Below are positions 1-7,894 of a DNA stretch of 64,000 nt, in pieces. Within the stretch, counting starts at the first letter, position 1, and each line of letters opens with the position of its first letter. Made by a program: the position numbers and the translations under genes. Below the pieces are notes generated by a model, which saw only the letters and a list, made by a program, of their open reading frames with translations, had not been told where the DNA came from and made no database searches. This DNA comes from Elizabethkingia meningoseptica_A (GTDB lineage Bacteria; Bacteroidota; Bacteroidia; Flavobacteriales; Weeksellaceae): positions 806,001-870,000 of the forward strand of contig NZ_JBJDLK010000001.1 in the NCBI RefSeq assembly GCF_045762675.1. Direction: 5' to 3'.

Positions 1-1
1 T

Positions 2-700
2 TCTGTTCCGGATATCGAACTGAATATTAAGAACACAGAGAATGCACTTTCATTATTAATGGGAGAGCCGCCTGTGTCTATTGAAAGAAGTGATCTGGAT
101 GGACAGGTTGTTTATTCGGATCTTAAAACGGGGGTTCCGATGCAGATTCTTAGAAACAGACCGGATGTACAAATGGCTGAATATAATTATAAGCAGGCTT
201 TTGAATCTCTGAATGTAGCCAAAGCAGACGTGTTTCCGTCTCTTAATATCACAGCAGCATTCGGACTTTCTTCTCTGAATATAAAAGACCTGTTCCGCGA
301 TTCGTTTATGTATTCTGCCAGCGGAGCACTTAATCAGGTTATCTTTGGAAAAGGAACAAAAAAAACACAAGTAAAAGTTTCTGCAGCACAGAAAGAACAG
401 GCTTATTTAGCATATGAAAAAAGCGTTATGAATGCCGGAAATGAAGTTTCAAATGCTTTGTATTCTTATGAAAAAGCAGTGGCGAAAGAAACCACAAGAA
501 AACATCAGATTGAAACACTTTCAAAGGCTGTGGATTTTAACATGGAGTTATTGAAATACACATCAAAAACCAATTATACGGATGTTTTAACATCTGAACA
601 AAATTTATTAGCTGCACAATTAGCCGGAGTAAATGATAAGCTTCAACAGCTTATTGCTTCTGCTAATTTTTATAGAGCAATAGGAGGCGGGCAATTTTAG
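2..700 (+). CDS. Outer-membrane efflux protein (TolC/NodT family), 3' part
   Basis: The reading frame is open from the left window edge, so the start and N-terminal half lie outside. About 232 residues are visible. They match the second half of RND-type outer-membrane factors: a MGEPP segment, then the family's typical NRPDVQMAEYNYKQA helix start, a small hydrophobic-polar barrel strand region (FPSLNITAAFGLSS), and a long C-terminal helix with EQNLLAAQLAGVNDKLQQL. Such proteins form trimeric outer-membrane channels for an inner-membrane pump and a periplasmic adaptor. Those partners should lie just upstream of this window. The substrate cannot be told from this fragment. Confidence 0.88.
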   Translation, partial: SVPDIELNIKNTENALSLLMGEPPVSIERSDLDGQVVYSDLKTGVPMQILRNRPDVQMAEYNYKQAFESLNVAKADVFPSLNITAAFGLSSLNIKDLFRDSFMYSASGALNQVIFGKGTKKTQVKVSAAQKEQAYLAYEKSVMNAGNEVSNALYSYEKAVAKETTRKHQIETLSKAVDFNMELLKYTSKTNYTDVLTSEQNLLAAQLAGVNDKLQQLIASANFYRAIGGGQF

Positions 701-730
701 CCCATTTATTAAATTACAAAACTAAAAACT

Positions 731-1132
731 ATGGAACTAGAGTTCAAAGATCATCTTAGCCCGATGTTGAAAGATGGTATTATCAATTATTTAATTGATA
801 TCGACGGAACAATCACAGAAGATGTTCCCAATGAAGAGCCTGAAAGAATGAAAACCTGCAAGCCTTTTCCGGATGCATTGGCCACTATTAACAGATGGTA
901 CGATGAAGGACATCAGATTTGCTTTTTTACGTCCAGAACAGAAGATTTGCGGGAGATTACAGAAACATGGCTAAGAGAAAATGGATTCAAGTTCCATAGT
1001 GTCCTTTTAGGAAAGCCAAGAGGGGGAAATTATCATTGGATAGACAATCACCTTGTTAAAGCAACACGCTATAAAGGAAAGTTTACAGATATGATAGAGA
1101 AGAAAGTAAAAATAAAAGTTTTTAAAGATTAA
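731..1132 (+). CDS. HAD-superfamily hydrolase, short (BT0820-like)
   Basis: A 133-residue protein with a HAD phosphatase core. Motif I is DIDGT at residues 23-27, with the nucleophile Asp23 and the acid/base Asp25. Motif II is the FFTSR segment around residue 67. A late Lys (GKPRGG) and an Asp (WIDNH) are positioned like motifs III and IV. There is no large cap domain, so the substrate could be a macromolecule or a sugar phosphate. Some databases label relatives phosphoheptose isomerase, but nothing here looks like a SIS-fold isomerase. The stop lies one base before the next gene's ATG, so the two are probably co-transcribed and coupled. Confidence 0.8.
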   Translation: MELEFKDHLSPMLKDGIINYLIDIDGTITEDVPNEEPERMKTCKPFPDALATINRWYDEGHQICFFTSRTEDLREITETWLRENGFKFHSVLLGKPRGGNYHWIDNHLVKATRYKGKFTDMIEKKVKIKVFKD

Positions 1133-1133
1133 T

Positions 1134-2087
1134 ATGGGAAAGATTTTAGCCAATGACGGGCTTTCAGGAAGTGGAATAGAAAAACTTACTAAATATGGCT
1201 TTCAGGTAATTACGGATAAAGTTCCGCAGGAGGAACTTATAGAGTACATTAATACAAACGGAGTAGATGTATTGCTTGTACGGAGTGCAACCAAAGTCCG
1301 CAAGGATATTATTGACAGCTGTCCTTCACTTAAAATTATCGGAAGAGGCGGAGTAGGAATGGATAATATAGATGTGGAATATGCCAGAGAAAAAGGATTG
1401 AAAGTAATCAATACTCCGGCGGCATCTTCAGAGTCTGTTGCAGAACTTGTATTTGCCCATCTGTATTCCGGTATGCGTTTTCTTTATGAATCCAACAGAC
1501 AGATGCCTGTAAAAGGAAATACTGAATTTGAAAAAATGAAGAAAGCTTTTGGTGGCGGTGCGGAGCTGAGAGGTAAGACAATCGGTATTATTGGTATGGG
1601 CCGGATCGGAATAGAAGTTGCCCGTATTGCATTGGGACTTCGTATGAAGGTCATTGCAGCCGATACATTTGTTGGAAAAGCAAATATTGAAGTCGATTTC
1701 TATAACGGACAGTCTATTAATGTAGATATCATCACAGAGCCTATTGAAGAAATTCTGAAACAGGCAGATATCATTACACTGCATGTTCCGGCACAAAAGG
1801 ATTTTGTTATCGGTAAAGAGCAGCTTGCTATTATGAAAGATGGCGTTGTACTGATTAACTGTGCGAGAGGTGGGGTTATAGATGAAGAAGCTTTAATAGA
1901 AGCTTTAGATTCCGGTAAGGTACGCTTTGCTGGTTTGGATGTTTTTGAAAACGAACCTGCACCATCAGAAAAAATCCTTACACATTCTAAAATTTCATTA
2001 TCACCGCATATCGGAGCAGCGACATTAGAAGCTCAGGATCGTATCGGAACAGAGCTGGCAGACCAGATCTTTCAGATATTGTCTTAA
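1134..2087 (+). CDS. serA: D-2-hydroxyacid dehydrogenase, phosphoglycerate dehydrogenase-like
   Basis: A 317-residue NAD-dependent dehydrogenase. The Rossmann motif IGMGRIG is at about residues 153-159. The catalytic region has CARGGVIDEEAL (Arg), ENEPAPSE (Glu) and SPHIGAATLEAQ (His). The family oxidises D-2-hydroxy acids. The GRGGVGMDNID segment and the C-terminal HIGAAT motif resemble 3-phosphoglycerate dehydrogenase, the first step of serine synthesis. It lacks the C-terminal regulatory ACT domain of long SerA enzymes, as many short bacterial forms do. serC is not next to it, so the symbol is a best guess. It follows the HAD gene directly and ends before a strong terminator. Confidence 0.78.
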   Translation: MGKILANDGLSGSGIEKLTKYGFQVITDKVPQEELIEYINTNGVDVLLVRSATKVRKDIIDSCPSLKIIGRGGVGMDNIDVEYAREKGLKVINTPAASSESVAELVFAHLYSGMRFLYESNRQMPVKGNTEFEKMKKAFGGGAELRGKTIGIIGMGRIGIEVARIALGLRMKVIAADTFVGKANIEVDFYNGQSINVDIITEPIEEILKQADIITLHVPAQKDFVIGKEQLAIMKDGVVLINCARGGVIDEEALIEALDSGKVRFAGLDVFENEPAPSEKILTHSKISLSPHIGAATLEAQDRIGTELADQIFQILS

Positions 2088-2105
2088 GGTATAAATGATA
2101 TAATG

Positions 2106-2133
2106 ACCGGAAGTAATTACTTCCGGTTTTTTT
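2106..2133 (+). terminator. Rho-independent terminator after the serA-like gene
   Basis: A perfect palindrome (ACCGGAAGTAA/TTACTTCCGGT) is followed by a run of T on the + strand. It sits 19 bases after the stop codon of the dehydrogenase gene. Confidence 0.9.
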
Positions 2134-2154
2134 GTGCAATTATGGGGTGTATAT

Positions 2155-2184
2155 AAAAAAGCCCGGAAACGATCCGGGCTTTTT
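2155..2184 (-). terminator. Rho-independent terminator after mscL
   Basis: The stem AAAAGCCCGGA/TCCGGGCTTTT has a 5-base loop and is flanked by A on the left and T on the right. Read on the minus strand it follows the mscL stop codon by about 20 bases. It could work in both directions. Confidence 0.88.
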
Positions 2185-2203
2185 ATTTTATTTCTTGAAG
2201 ATA

Positions 2204-2647
2204 TTAAGCGTTTTTCTTTAATTCGTCGCGAATCTCCATTAATAACTTGTCTGTAGAAGATACTTCTGCCGGAGCCGGAGCTTCTTCCTGTTTTTTCTTC
2301 ATTTTGTTAATACTCTTAACCATTAAGAATACTACAAAAGCAAGTAGTATAAAGTTAATAGCAACAGTAATGAAGTTACCGTAAGCAAAAATTGCTGCAT
2401 CCGGAGCCAGTTCTTTGGCTTTTGCCAGAGTAGCGCCAGCCGGAATCTGGTCTGCACCTTTTCCCATTGCAAAATAGATGCTGCTGAAATCTGGTTTACC
2501 TATAATTGCAGCAACAATAGGCATAATAAGATCATCGATTACACTGGTAACAATTTTACCAAAAGCCCCACCAATGATTACCCCTACTGCAAGATCGAAA
2601 GCGTTGCCCTTAATCGCGAATTCTCTAAATTCTTTTATAAATCCCAT
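2204..2647 (-). CDS. mscL: Large-conductance mechanosensitive channel
   Basis: A 147-residue inner-membrane channel that opens under membrane tension and releases solutes during hypo-osmotic shock. The N-terminus (GFIKEFREFAIKGNAFDLAVGVIIGGAFGKI) is the family signature: an amphipathic helix followed by TM1 with its glycine-rich pore constriction. TM2 is near residues 85-112 (NFITVAINFILLAFVVFLMVK), followed by a charged cytoplasmic helix (KKKQEEAPAPAE). Length is normal for the family. It is the last gene of a yidD-lgt-mscL run, starting 42 bases after the lgt stop. Confidence 0.97.
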   Translation of the reverse strand: MGFIKEFREFAIKGNAFDLAVGVIIGGAFGKIVTSVIDDLIMPIVAAIIGKPDFSSIYFAMGKGADQIPAGATLAKAKELAPDAAIFAYGNFITVAINFILLAFVVFLMVKSINKMKKKQEEAPAPAEVSSTDKLLMEIRDELKKNA

Positions 2648-2689
2648 AGTGTCCGTGTTTATTATTTGTATAACAAAAGTAATGAAAAA

Positions 2690-3925
2690 TTATTTTGCCA
2701 GTTTATTTTTTTTAGAGTAAAGCATAATCGCAAAGCCGGCAATCATGAAAGGTATACTAAGTATCTGCCCGGTGTTCAATCCGCCAAACTGAATAAATTC
2801 GTCTCCCTGAGGCTCTTTAAGGAATTCAACAAAGAATCTTATGGCCCATAAAATAATAAAGAATAATCCGAATAACCACCCTTGTTGGTACTTCTTATCT
2901 GTTTTACGGTACAGGAACCATAAAAGAATAAATAAAAGAACATAACCTACTGCTTCGAATAACTGACTTGGGTAACGTGGAACGGTAACACCATATTCGC
3001 TGCTTTGCTGTGGGAAAAGTATTGCAAAAGGAGAATTTTCTGCTACTGGTTTTCCAATAATTTCTGAGTTGAAAAAGTTTCCCATTCTTACAAAAGCACC
3101 GCCTAAAGCTACAACAATACCCAATCTGTCATAAACCCAGAATGGATTTTTCTTTACAATTTTGAAAGAGTAATATAGCGTAGTAAGGATTAATGCAATG
3201 GTTGCTCCATGACTTGCAAGCCCTGAAAAACCAGTGAATTTAAACTCCGGTTTTGTCTGGATTGGTAAGAATACAGACCAGAAATCCTGTTTGAACAATT
3301 CAGGCTGATAGAAAATAACGTGACCTAAACGCGCACCCAATATAGTACCAATCAATGTCCATGTGAAAAGAGGGTCCAGATATTTCTGGTCAACACCGTC
3401 TATTTTGAATATTTTTTTCATCAGGATATAACCGAATCCGAATGCAAATACAAACATTAAGCTGTAAAAATGCAGTGTAATAGGTCCCAGTTTAATACCT
3501 ACGGAAGGATCCCATATTTTGAAAGGCGTTTCAAGCTTTGCTTTGGCGCCTTCTTCAATATTATTCTGAGGATTGGAAGGTTTATAAAAGTATTTGAAAT
3601 CTTTTACATTATTTGGGTTTACAGGCTGAAAATTTTTGTCCAGAAGCTGATAACCATGGGTTTTGTATTCGTCGAAAACAGGTGTTGCTGCATACTCATT
3701 GATGGCACTGTTCAGGATGATCAGAATATTGTTGTTCAGATTGTTTTGAGCAAAGCTGCCAAAATCTTTACCTGATGTGGTGGCAAAGATTTTCACAGGA
3801 ATCTTTTTTTGCTGATTAACCACTACTGTTCCGTCCGATAATCCGTCGGAGTAATTTTGAGAGAAAAGCCCCTGCGCGAACAGAGCAAAAACAAACAAGT
3901 AGATTCTGAGAAGAATATTATTCAT
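2690..3925 (-). CDS. lgt: Prolipoprotein diacylglyceryl transferase with N-terminal extension
   Basis: Lgt moves diacylglycerol from phosphatidylglycerol to the lipobox Cys of prolipoproteins in the inner membrane. The C-terminal ~280 residues carry the family pattern: GARLGHVIFY, GLASHGA, RMGNFFNSEIIGKP and PRYPSQLFEA, within about seven hydrophobic segments. The protein is 411 residues, against about 270-290 usually. The extra ~120 N-terminal residues begin with a signal-peptide-like segment (FALFAQGLFSQ) and contain a hydrophilic, probably periplasmic, region with no recognised domain. No later Met gives a conventional Lgt start, and the frame is continuous. It starts 18 bases after yidD. 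Confidence 0.93.
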   Translation of the reverse strand: MNNILLRIYLFVFALFAQGLFSQNYSDGLSDGTVVVNQQKKIPVKIFATTSGKDFGSFAQNNLNNNILIILNSAINEYAATPVFDEYKTHGYQLLDKNFQPVNPNNVKDFKYFYKPSNPQNNIEEGAKAKLETPFKIWDPSVGIKLGPITLHFYSLMFVFAFGFGYILMKKIFKIDGVDQKYLDPLFTWTLIGTILGARLGHVIFYQPELFKQDFWSVFLPIQTKPEFKFTGFSGLASHGATIALILTTLYYSFKIVKKNPFWVYDRLGIVVALGGAFVRMGNFFNSEIIGKPVAENSPFAILFPQQSSEYGVTVPRYPSQLFEAVGYVLLFILLWFLYRKTDKKYQQGWLFGLFFIILWAIRFFVEFLKEPQGDEFIQFGGLNTGQILSIPFMIAGFAIMLYSKKNKLAK

Positions 3926-3943
3926 TATCGATAGTTTAATTTA

Positions 3944-4183
3944 TTAATGTTGATGTTTTTTAGGAACGGGATCATAACCGCTGCCGCCCCAGGGATGACA
4001 ACTGAGTATTCTTTTGGCACCAAGATAACTACCCTTGAGCAGTCCGTGTACCTGAAGTGCCTCCAGTGTATAATGCGAGCATGTAGGGGTATACCGACAG
4101 TTTTTTCCCAACCATGGAGAGATGGCATACTGATAAAATTTTATCAGAATAACTAAAGGAAATATCAGGATTTTATTTAACAT
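3944..4183 (-). CDS. yidD: Membrane protein insertion efficiency factor YidD
   Basis: A 79-residue protein of the YidD family, thought to assist YidC-dependent membrane insertion. It has a short N-terminal hydrophobic helix (ILIFPLVILIKFYQYAISP) and the conserved cysteine-rich core CRYTPTCSHYTLEALQVHG, ending in CHPWGGSGYDPVP. Length and motif order fit the family. It is the first gene of the yidD-lgt-mscL run and is divergent from rarA. Confidence 0.95.
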   Translation of the reverse strand: MLNKILIFPLVILIKFYQYAISPWLGKNCRYTPTCSHYTLEALQVHGLLKGSYLGAKRILSCHPWGGSGYDPVPKKHQH

Positions 4184-4222
4184 TCTCGACTTTAATACTC
4201 ACAAAAATAGGCGAAATTTCTG

Positions 4223-4230
4223 TAAATTTG
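4223..4230 (+). promoter_or_regulatory. Predicted -7 box of the rarA promoter
   Basis: TAAATTTG matches the Bacteroidetes -7 consensus TAnnTTTG and lies 42 bases upstream of the preferred rarA ATG. A clear -33 TTG is not seen. Confidence 0.5.
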
Positions 4231-4271
4231 GAAACTTAAAGCATGAAATATTATGCTTGTATACAGATTCC

Positions 4272-5552
4272 ATGAGCACGAATATTCCACTGGCAGAAAA
4301 ATTACGCCCCAAGAATTTAGATGAAGTTATAGGACAGGAGCATTTAACCGGTCCCAATGGTCCTATACGCAAAATGGTAGAGAATGATACCCTTAACTCT
4401 CTTATCTTCTGGGGGCCTCCGGGTACAGGTAAAACAACCTTATCCGAAATTATATCTGAACATTCCGGGCGGAAATTTTTTAAACTAAGTGCAGTTTCTT
4501 CAGGAGTAAAGGATGTACGGGATATAATAGATCAGGCAAAACAGCAAAATCTGTTTTCCGGAAAAAGTCCGATCTTGTTCATTGACGAGATTCACCGTTT
4601 CAATAAAAGTCAGCAGGACAGTTTACTGCATGCCGTAGAAAAGGGCTGGATTGTACTCATTGGTGCTACTACGGAAAATCCGAGTTTTGAAGTTGTTTCG
4701 GCTTTACTTTCAAGAAGTCAGGTGTATGTACTTAAAGCGTTAGATTATGATAAACTTGAAGCACTTGCTGATATTGCCGCAGAAAGATATAATCAGGATG
4801 CTAAAACCAATTTTTCACTGAAAGATAAAGCTGCTTTTATTCAGTATTCAGGTGGTGATGCCCGAAAACTGATCAATTCTGTGGAGATTGTACTAAATCA
4901 GTTCATTCACAGTAAAAAGACAGAAATTGAGAATGAAGATGTCCTGAGCGTATTACAGGAAAATATGGCTTTGTATGATAAAAACGGCGAACAGCATTAC
5001 GATATTATCTCTGCTTTTATAAAGTCAATACGCGGATCGGATCCCAATGGGGCTGTATACTGGCTGGCAAGAATGCTGGCAGGAGGTGAGGATATTAAAT
5101 TCATTGCCCGCAGAATGCTTATATCGGCTTCAGAAGACATTGGTCTTGCAAATCCCAATGCACTTATGATGGCTAATAACTGTTTTCAGGCAATTAACGT
5201 TATTGGTAATCCGGAAGCAAGAATTATATTGAGTCAGTGTGCTGTTTATCTGGCCGTTTCTCCGAAAAGTAATTCTGCCTATATGGCGATTAATGAGGCG
5301 ATGGGATTGGTAAAGCAAACGGGAAATCTGCCGGTTCCGCTGCACCTTAGAAATGCACCTACAAAGCTAATGAAGGATATGAACTACGGGAAGGAATATA
5401 AATATGCCCATGGCTATGAAGGCAATTTTGTAGAACAGGAGTTTTTACCTGAAGAAATTTCCGGGACTTCATTTTATAAACCGGGAGATAATTCCACAGA
5501 GAAAAAAATTGAAACGGAATTAGAAAAGAAGTGGAAGGGGAAATATAAATAA
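4272..5552 (+). CDS. rarA: Replication-associated recombination protein A (AAA ATPase)
   Basis: RarA/MgsA acts at stalled replication forks and is related to clamp loaders and human WRNIP1. The 426-residue protein shows the N-terminal PLAEKLRPKNLDEVIGQEHL segment, Walker A GPPGTGKTT, Walker B LFIDEIHRFNKSQQD, the sensor GATTENPSFEV and the C-terminal tetramerisation part with GGEDIKFIARRMLISASEDIGLANP. A TTG at 4257 could extend it by five residues, but the ATG at 4272 gives the usual N-terminus. It is a single-gene unit divergent from yidD. Confidence 0.95.
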   Translation: MSTNIPLAEKLRPKNLDEVIGQEHLTGPNGPIRKMVENDTLNSLIFWGPPGTGKTTLSEIISEHSGRKFFKLSAVSSGVKDVRDIIDQAKQQNLFSGKSPILFIDEIHRFNKSQQDSLLHAVEKGWIVLIGATTENPSFEVVSALLSRSQVYVLKALDYDKLEALADIAAERYNQDAKTNFSLKDKAAFIQYSGGDARKLINSVEIVLNQFIHSKKTEIENEDVLSVLQENMALYDKNGEQHYDIISAFIKSIRGSDPNGAVYWLARMLAGGEDIKFIARRMLISASEDIGLANPNALMMANNCFQAINVIGNPEARIILSQCAVYLAVSPKSNSAYMAINEAMGLVKQTGNLPVPLHLRNAPTKLMKDMNYGKEYKYAHGYEGNFVEQEFLPEEISGTSFYKPGDNSTEKKIETELEKKWKGKYK

Positions 5553-5889
5553 ATACGAAATTAGAAGTTGGAAGTTAGAATCTAGAATTTAGATTCTTTA
5601 GTTTTAACCAAAGAGATACAGTGCTTTTTACCAGTAAATAATTACATAGATTACCAAGGTAATTCCGCTTCAGGTCAGTATGAAGAAAATCCAGGATTTT
5701 CTAACTTAGGTATTTATACATTTTGCACCTTTTGAGGTTTAGATGCCTACGGCATGACAAATTGTATAGATTTACCATATAGATACATAGATATAAACAT
5801 AATCGTGAATATTTATATAGAAAATAAATTAGAATTACGAAACTCAATACCACTATTTCTAACTTCGTAATTCGTATCTCTTACTTACG
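5553..5889. repeat. Gene-free spacer with degenerate dispersed repeat
   Basis: No gene is visible in this 337-base spacer between the convergent rarA and pheA genes. Its ends are roughly inverted: a tacgaaattagaagt-like start and an acttcgtaattcgta-like end. An internal stretch near 5640-5670 (ACATAGATTACCAAGGTAAT) resembles one near 17952-17972. No protein-like frame or strong terminator was found. Confidence 0.5.
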
Positions 5890-6738
5890 CTAGCTTTCCA
5901 GTAAATATTCCGAATAATGACCTAAAGGTTTAATCGTTGCGCCAATACTTTCCAGTTCTTCAAAAGAATTTTTAATCAGGACTTCTTTCCACGGACCATC
6001 AATATTGATGAAGAAGAAATAATTTCCTAATCCGGTTTTAAGTGTACGGGATTCTATTTTACTCAGATTAAGCTTTCTCCATGCAAAAACAGATAATACC
6101 TGATGCAATCCTCCTGCATGATCTTCTGGAAGTGTAATTAGCAGGCTCGTCTTTTCTGTTACTTTTGGAAGTTCCGTAGTCCATTCCTGCTTGTTCTTTG
6201 AAATTACAATAAAACGGGTATGGTTTTGTTCAAAATCCTGAATATTGCTGTTAACGATCTTTAATCCATATAGTTTTGCTGCAAAAGAATTGGCTACTGC
6301 AGCAATTTTGCGCTCAGGGCTTTCTGATACTTTTTTTGCTGCTGCTGCTGTTGAGGCAAATTCCTGTTTAGGGACTTCCGGATAATTCTTATTTAAGAAA
6401 TGATAAGATTGTGCCAGTGCCTGAGGATGAGAATATATCTTTTCAATAGCTTCATGATTATCATGTGACGGATGAATCATCAGCTGGTGTGAAATAGGCA
6501 TTACCGCTTCGGCTTCAATGATAATATTCTGAGTGTCATACAAGTAATCCAGTGTCATAGACACAGTACCTTCAATAGAGTTCTCCAACGGAACAACAGC
6601 CTTATCTGCTAAATCATTTTTAACAGCAAGGAAACAATCCAATATACTGGATTGTGGAACTAATTCTTCGTTTGGGAAAATCTGGGTAGCTGTTAATTGT
6701 GTAAATGAAGCCTGAGGCCCTAAGAATGCTATTTTCAT
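5890..6738 (-). CDS. pheA: Prephenate dehydratase
   Basis: It converts prephenate to phenylpyruvate in phenylalanine synthesis. The 282 residues contain the periplasmic-binding-protein-like catalytic domain (MKIAFLGPQASFTQLTA start; VVPLENSIEGTVSMTLDYL; catalytic Thr in NHTRFIVI near residue 173). A C-terminal ACT domain follows (TSLLITLPEDHAGGLHQVLSVFAWRKLNLSKIESRTLKTG), where Phe would bind for feedback control. The usual ESRP is ESRT here. There is no fused chorismate mutase, as in monofunctional bacterial forms. A -7 box ends four bases before the ATG, which suggests a leaderless or near-leaderless mRNA. Confidence 0.96.
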   Translation of the reverse strand: MKIAFLGPQASFTQLTATQIFPNEELVPQSSILDCFLAVKNDLADKAVVPLENSIEGTVSMTLDYLYDTQNIIIEAEAVMPISHQLMIHPSHDNHEAIEKIYSHPQALAQSYHFLNKNYPEVPKQEFASTAAAAKKVSESPERKIAAVANSFAAKLYGLKIVNSNIQDFEQNHTRFIVISKNKQEWTTELPKVTEKTSLLITLPEDHAGGLHQVLSVFAWRKLNLSKIESRTLKTGLGNYFFFINIDGPWKEVLIKNSFEELESIGATIKPLGHYSEYLLES

Positions 6739-6742
6739 AAGA

Positions 6743-6750
6743 CAAATGTA
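6743..6750 (-). promoter_or_regulatory. Predicted -7 box of the pheA promoter
   Basis: On the minus strand TACATTTG matches TAnnTTTG and is only four bases before the pheA ATG. Transcription would start at or next to the start codon. No clear TTG lies at the -33 distance. Confidence 0.5.
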
Positions 6751-6819
6751 TGAATTTATCTATTTTTTTCGATGGTTTTAGAGGATTTTATTTGCCGGAT
6801 TGTTTTACAGGTTATATTT

Positions 6820-7893
6820 TTAATTACCGGCATCACCTTTTTCCTTGCCATCCTCTATTTTTTCCTGTGCTTCTACATGATCTTCTGCATCTGCATCAAA
6901 TTTCTGACTGTTATCCGGAGAACGCAATACTAAAGAAATACTAATCGGGAAGTGATCCGACCCGACAGACTTTTCAACTTTCATATTAACCAGCCGGAAA
7001 TGGGCACTTACAAAAAAATGATCCAATGGCCATCTTAAGAACCAGTATTTAGCATGAAATGTATTGAACATGCCGCGGCCGCGGCGTGCATCCAGTAAAC
7101 CGCTTGTTTTCAGAAACAGTTTTGTAGTATGCGACCAGGCAACATCGTTCAGGTCACCAAATACGATCGCAGGTTTTTTATATTCTTTAGCCTGTTTTCC
7201 TACCAGCAGAATTTCAGCATCTCGTTCTGTACTTTCCTCATTTTCCTGTGGGACAGGTGGCGTAGGATGTATTCCGTAAAGCCTTACCGGTTTGCCATTG
7301 TACTCTATATCTGCAACAATAGACGGTATTTCTGTGCTGATTAAATATTTTATTTCTGAATGAAGCAACTTTAATTTTGAATAAAACAGGAGTCCGTAAG
7401 TATTATCCAGAGGAACTTCAATTTTATACGAAAAAGAATCTGTTGCGTCTTTTATACCCTTTTTCCAGTTTTCATCAGTTTCCAGAAGAAACACAACATC
7501 AGGATCTTTAGCTTTTATAAGTCTGCTTAGTTTTCCATATTCTGTATTATCCTGATAAACATTACATACCAGAATATTAAGAGGCTTTTCGTTGGTATCA
7601 GGTAATGTTTTTTCAATCATTTTCTTTCCCAGAAATGTATAGGGTAGAATCAGGAAAATAAGATATAAAATGCATAATATCTGAAGCCCTAAAAGTATCT
7701 TCTGAAAATTATCCGATTCAGGAAACAGGAAAAACCATAATATGGTAAGTATACTCAGGATACAAAACTTCTGAAACCGGGGATAATCGAAAACACGGAA
7801 TGTCCAGTAATCATTCTTTATAAAAGGTATTGCAACACTCAGAATTGACAGAACAGATAAAACCTCGAAAATAATCTGTAATACAGGCTGCAT
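6820..7893 (-). CDS. Membrane-anchored endonuclease/exonuclease/phosphatase family protein
   Basis: A 357-residue protein. The first ~95 residues hold about three hydrophobic helices. A DNase I-like EEP domain follows, with motifs in order: ILVCNVYQDN (metal-binding Asn), FLLETDENW (Glu), YGIHPTPP (His), FGDLND, LDHFFVS and GSDHFPI (catalytic His). The fold covers nucleases and phosphodiesterases acting on nucleic acids, sphingomyelin or inositol phosphates, and the substrate cannot be assigned. The domain should face the periplasm if the helices anchor the N-terminus. The last 25 residues are acidic and low-complexity. The ATG is one base after the stop of the GH43 gene, so translation is probably coupled. 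Confidence 0.85.
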   Translation of the reverse strand: MQPVLQIIFEVLSVLSILSVAIPFIKNDYWTFRVFDYPRFQKFCILSILTILWFFLFPESDNFQKILLGLQILCILYLIFLILPYTFLGKKMIEKTLPDTNEKPLNILVCNVYQDNTEYGKLSRLIKAKDPDVVFLLETDENWKKGIKDATDSFSYKIEVPLDNTYGLLFYSKLKLLHSEIKYLISTEIPSIVADIEYNGKPVRLYGIHPTPPVPQENEESTERDAEILLVGKQAKEYKKPAIVFGDLNDVAWSHTTKLFLKTSGLLDARRGRGMFNTFHAKYWFLRWPLDHFFVSAHFRLVNMKVEKSVGSDHFPISISLVLRSPDNSQKFDADAEDHVEAQEKIEDGKEKGDAGN

Positions 7894-7894
7894 C

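Noticed and set aside
3470..3775. Plus-strand frame within lgt
   Set aside because: It is antisense to the N-terminal part of lgt with no family resemblance.
4257..4271. TTG start giving rarA five more residues
   Set aside because: The ATG at 4272 yields the usual RarA N-terminus and fits the promoter distance better.
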